Shown here: positions 63,746 to 64,000 of the stretch, piece after piece
Layout of the letters: each line of letters starts with the position of its first letter
Position numbering within the stretch: the first letter of the stretch is position 1
Assembly (NCBI RefSeq): GCF_023898315.1
Contig: NC_064622.1
Location: forward strand, 75,464,387-75,528,386
Origin: Schistocerca nitens
Taxonomy: Eukaryota; Arthropoda; Insecta; Orthoptera; Acrididae
Direction: 5' to 3'
Length of the DNA stretch: 64,000 bases
The notes under the pieces: model-generated
What the model was told of the DNA's origin: nothing
Databases searched by the model: none
The model's input: only the letters and a program-made list of their open reading frames with translations
Made by a program: the position numbers and the translations under genes

Positions 63746-64000
63746 CGATGTCATATGACCTTGCCGTGGTGGTTGGGCTTACGTAGCTAACAGTATCACA
63801 CCTGTACACTCATGCACGCTGAGTACGGTAGTATGATTAATGTCAAACGTACACCTTAGGCATTGTTGTATGATTCATTTGTCATTTGTAGTCGATGACT
63901 ATTAAATTATGATGCTTACAGCGCCATCTATTGCTACATTTTGTAACTATATATTTTTCTTCTACCATAGGTTTTCTCCCTTTCCGACAATATTTTGTTT
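63746..64000. other. No gene; possible RTE 5'-end scrap
   Basis: CATATGACCTTGCCGTGGTG at about 63750-63770 resembles, from memory, the 5' leader of orthopteran RTE elements. The match is short and no coding sequence follows. Confidence 0.2.

Noticed and set aside
1-64000. CRISPR array, operon or prokaryote-type system
   Set aside because: No regularly spaced identical direct repeats. The repeats present are dispersed SINEs with individual target duplications in a eukaryotic sequence.

Overview
The window looks like nuclear DNA from a large, repeat-rich insect genome, most likely a grasshopper or locust of the Schistocerca type. The basis is the very abundant tRNA-derived SINEs, seen here in about 20 copies with a class II (Leu/Ser-like) tRNA head followed by a body containing GGGACTGATGACC and a 3' end near GAGCCATTTGAACC. 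CR1-like, RTE-like, Jockey/I-like and Tc1/mariner elements accompany them. The species assignment is inference from recognised repeat families and was not tested by a search. I found no convincing host protein-coding exon, no genuine tRNA or rRNA gene and no CRISPR array.

Layout. 0.4-5.6 kb: two SINE types, a 5S-rRNA-derived SINE and a decayed Jockey/I-type LINE split by three SINEs and a CR1-like fragment. 5.9-7.1 kb: a (CA)n tract holding a SINE, and a CR1-like 3' end. 7.5-9.0 kb: a GC-rich, apparently repeat-poor stretch with a (CT)n(CA)n tract. 10.1-11.0 kb: an RTE relic with two SINEs. 11.3-16.25 kb: an old L1/Tx1-like LINE interrupted by a SINE, a young CR1-like fragment and an essentially intact mariner-like transposon (349-residue transposase). 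16.3-20.8 kb: RTE and other LINE relics and a GC-rich patch. 21-33 kb: SINEs, a CR1-like LINE with an in-frame deletion of its RT core, a Tc1 pseudogene, a second GC-rich patch, another RTE copy split by a 5S-derived SINE, and a Tc1 relic. 33-39 kb: mostly unique AT-rich DNA. 39.07-43.77 kb: a Gypsy-like LTR retrotransposon with near-identical 486-bp LTRs, gag and integrase but no reverse transcriptase. 44-59 kb: several Tc1 and mariner copies nested in one another, a nearly intact RTE 3' half and a long inverted repeat. 59.3-59.8 kb: another CpG-rich patch. 62.1-63.7 kb: a mariner-like pseudogene carrying a SINE inserted within a SINE.

How the parts relate. This is a record of layered insertions, not a gene cluster. 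Target-site duplications (8-14 bp for SINEs, TA for Tc1/mariner, about 5 bp for the LTR element) give relative ages. SINEs are usually the youngest layer and sit inside LINEs, DNA transposons, the LTR element and each other. The RT-less LTR element, the SINEs and the RT-less LINE would all need enzymes supplied in trans. The most interesting unexplained signals are four minus-strand sites with a hammerhead-like CTGANGA / stem-loop / GAAA layout, three with AATAAA close downstream. Others are the pairing of different RNA heads with one SINE body, the in-frame RT deletions in two unrelated retroelements, and four isolated CpG-rich patches that could be regulatory DNA. Several quoted open frames begin at non-ATG codons or are broken, so LINE and transposon pieces are called pseudogenes unless an intact frame is visible.
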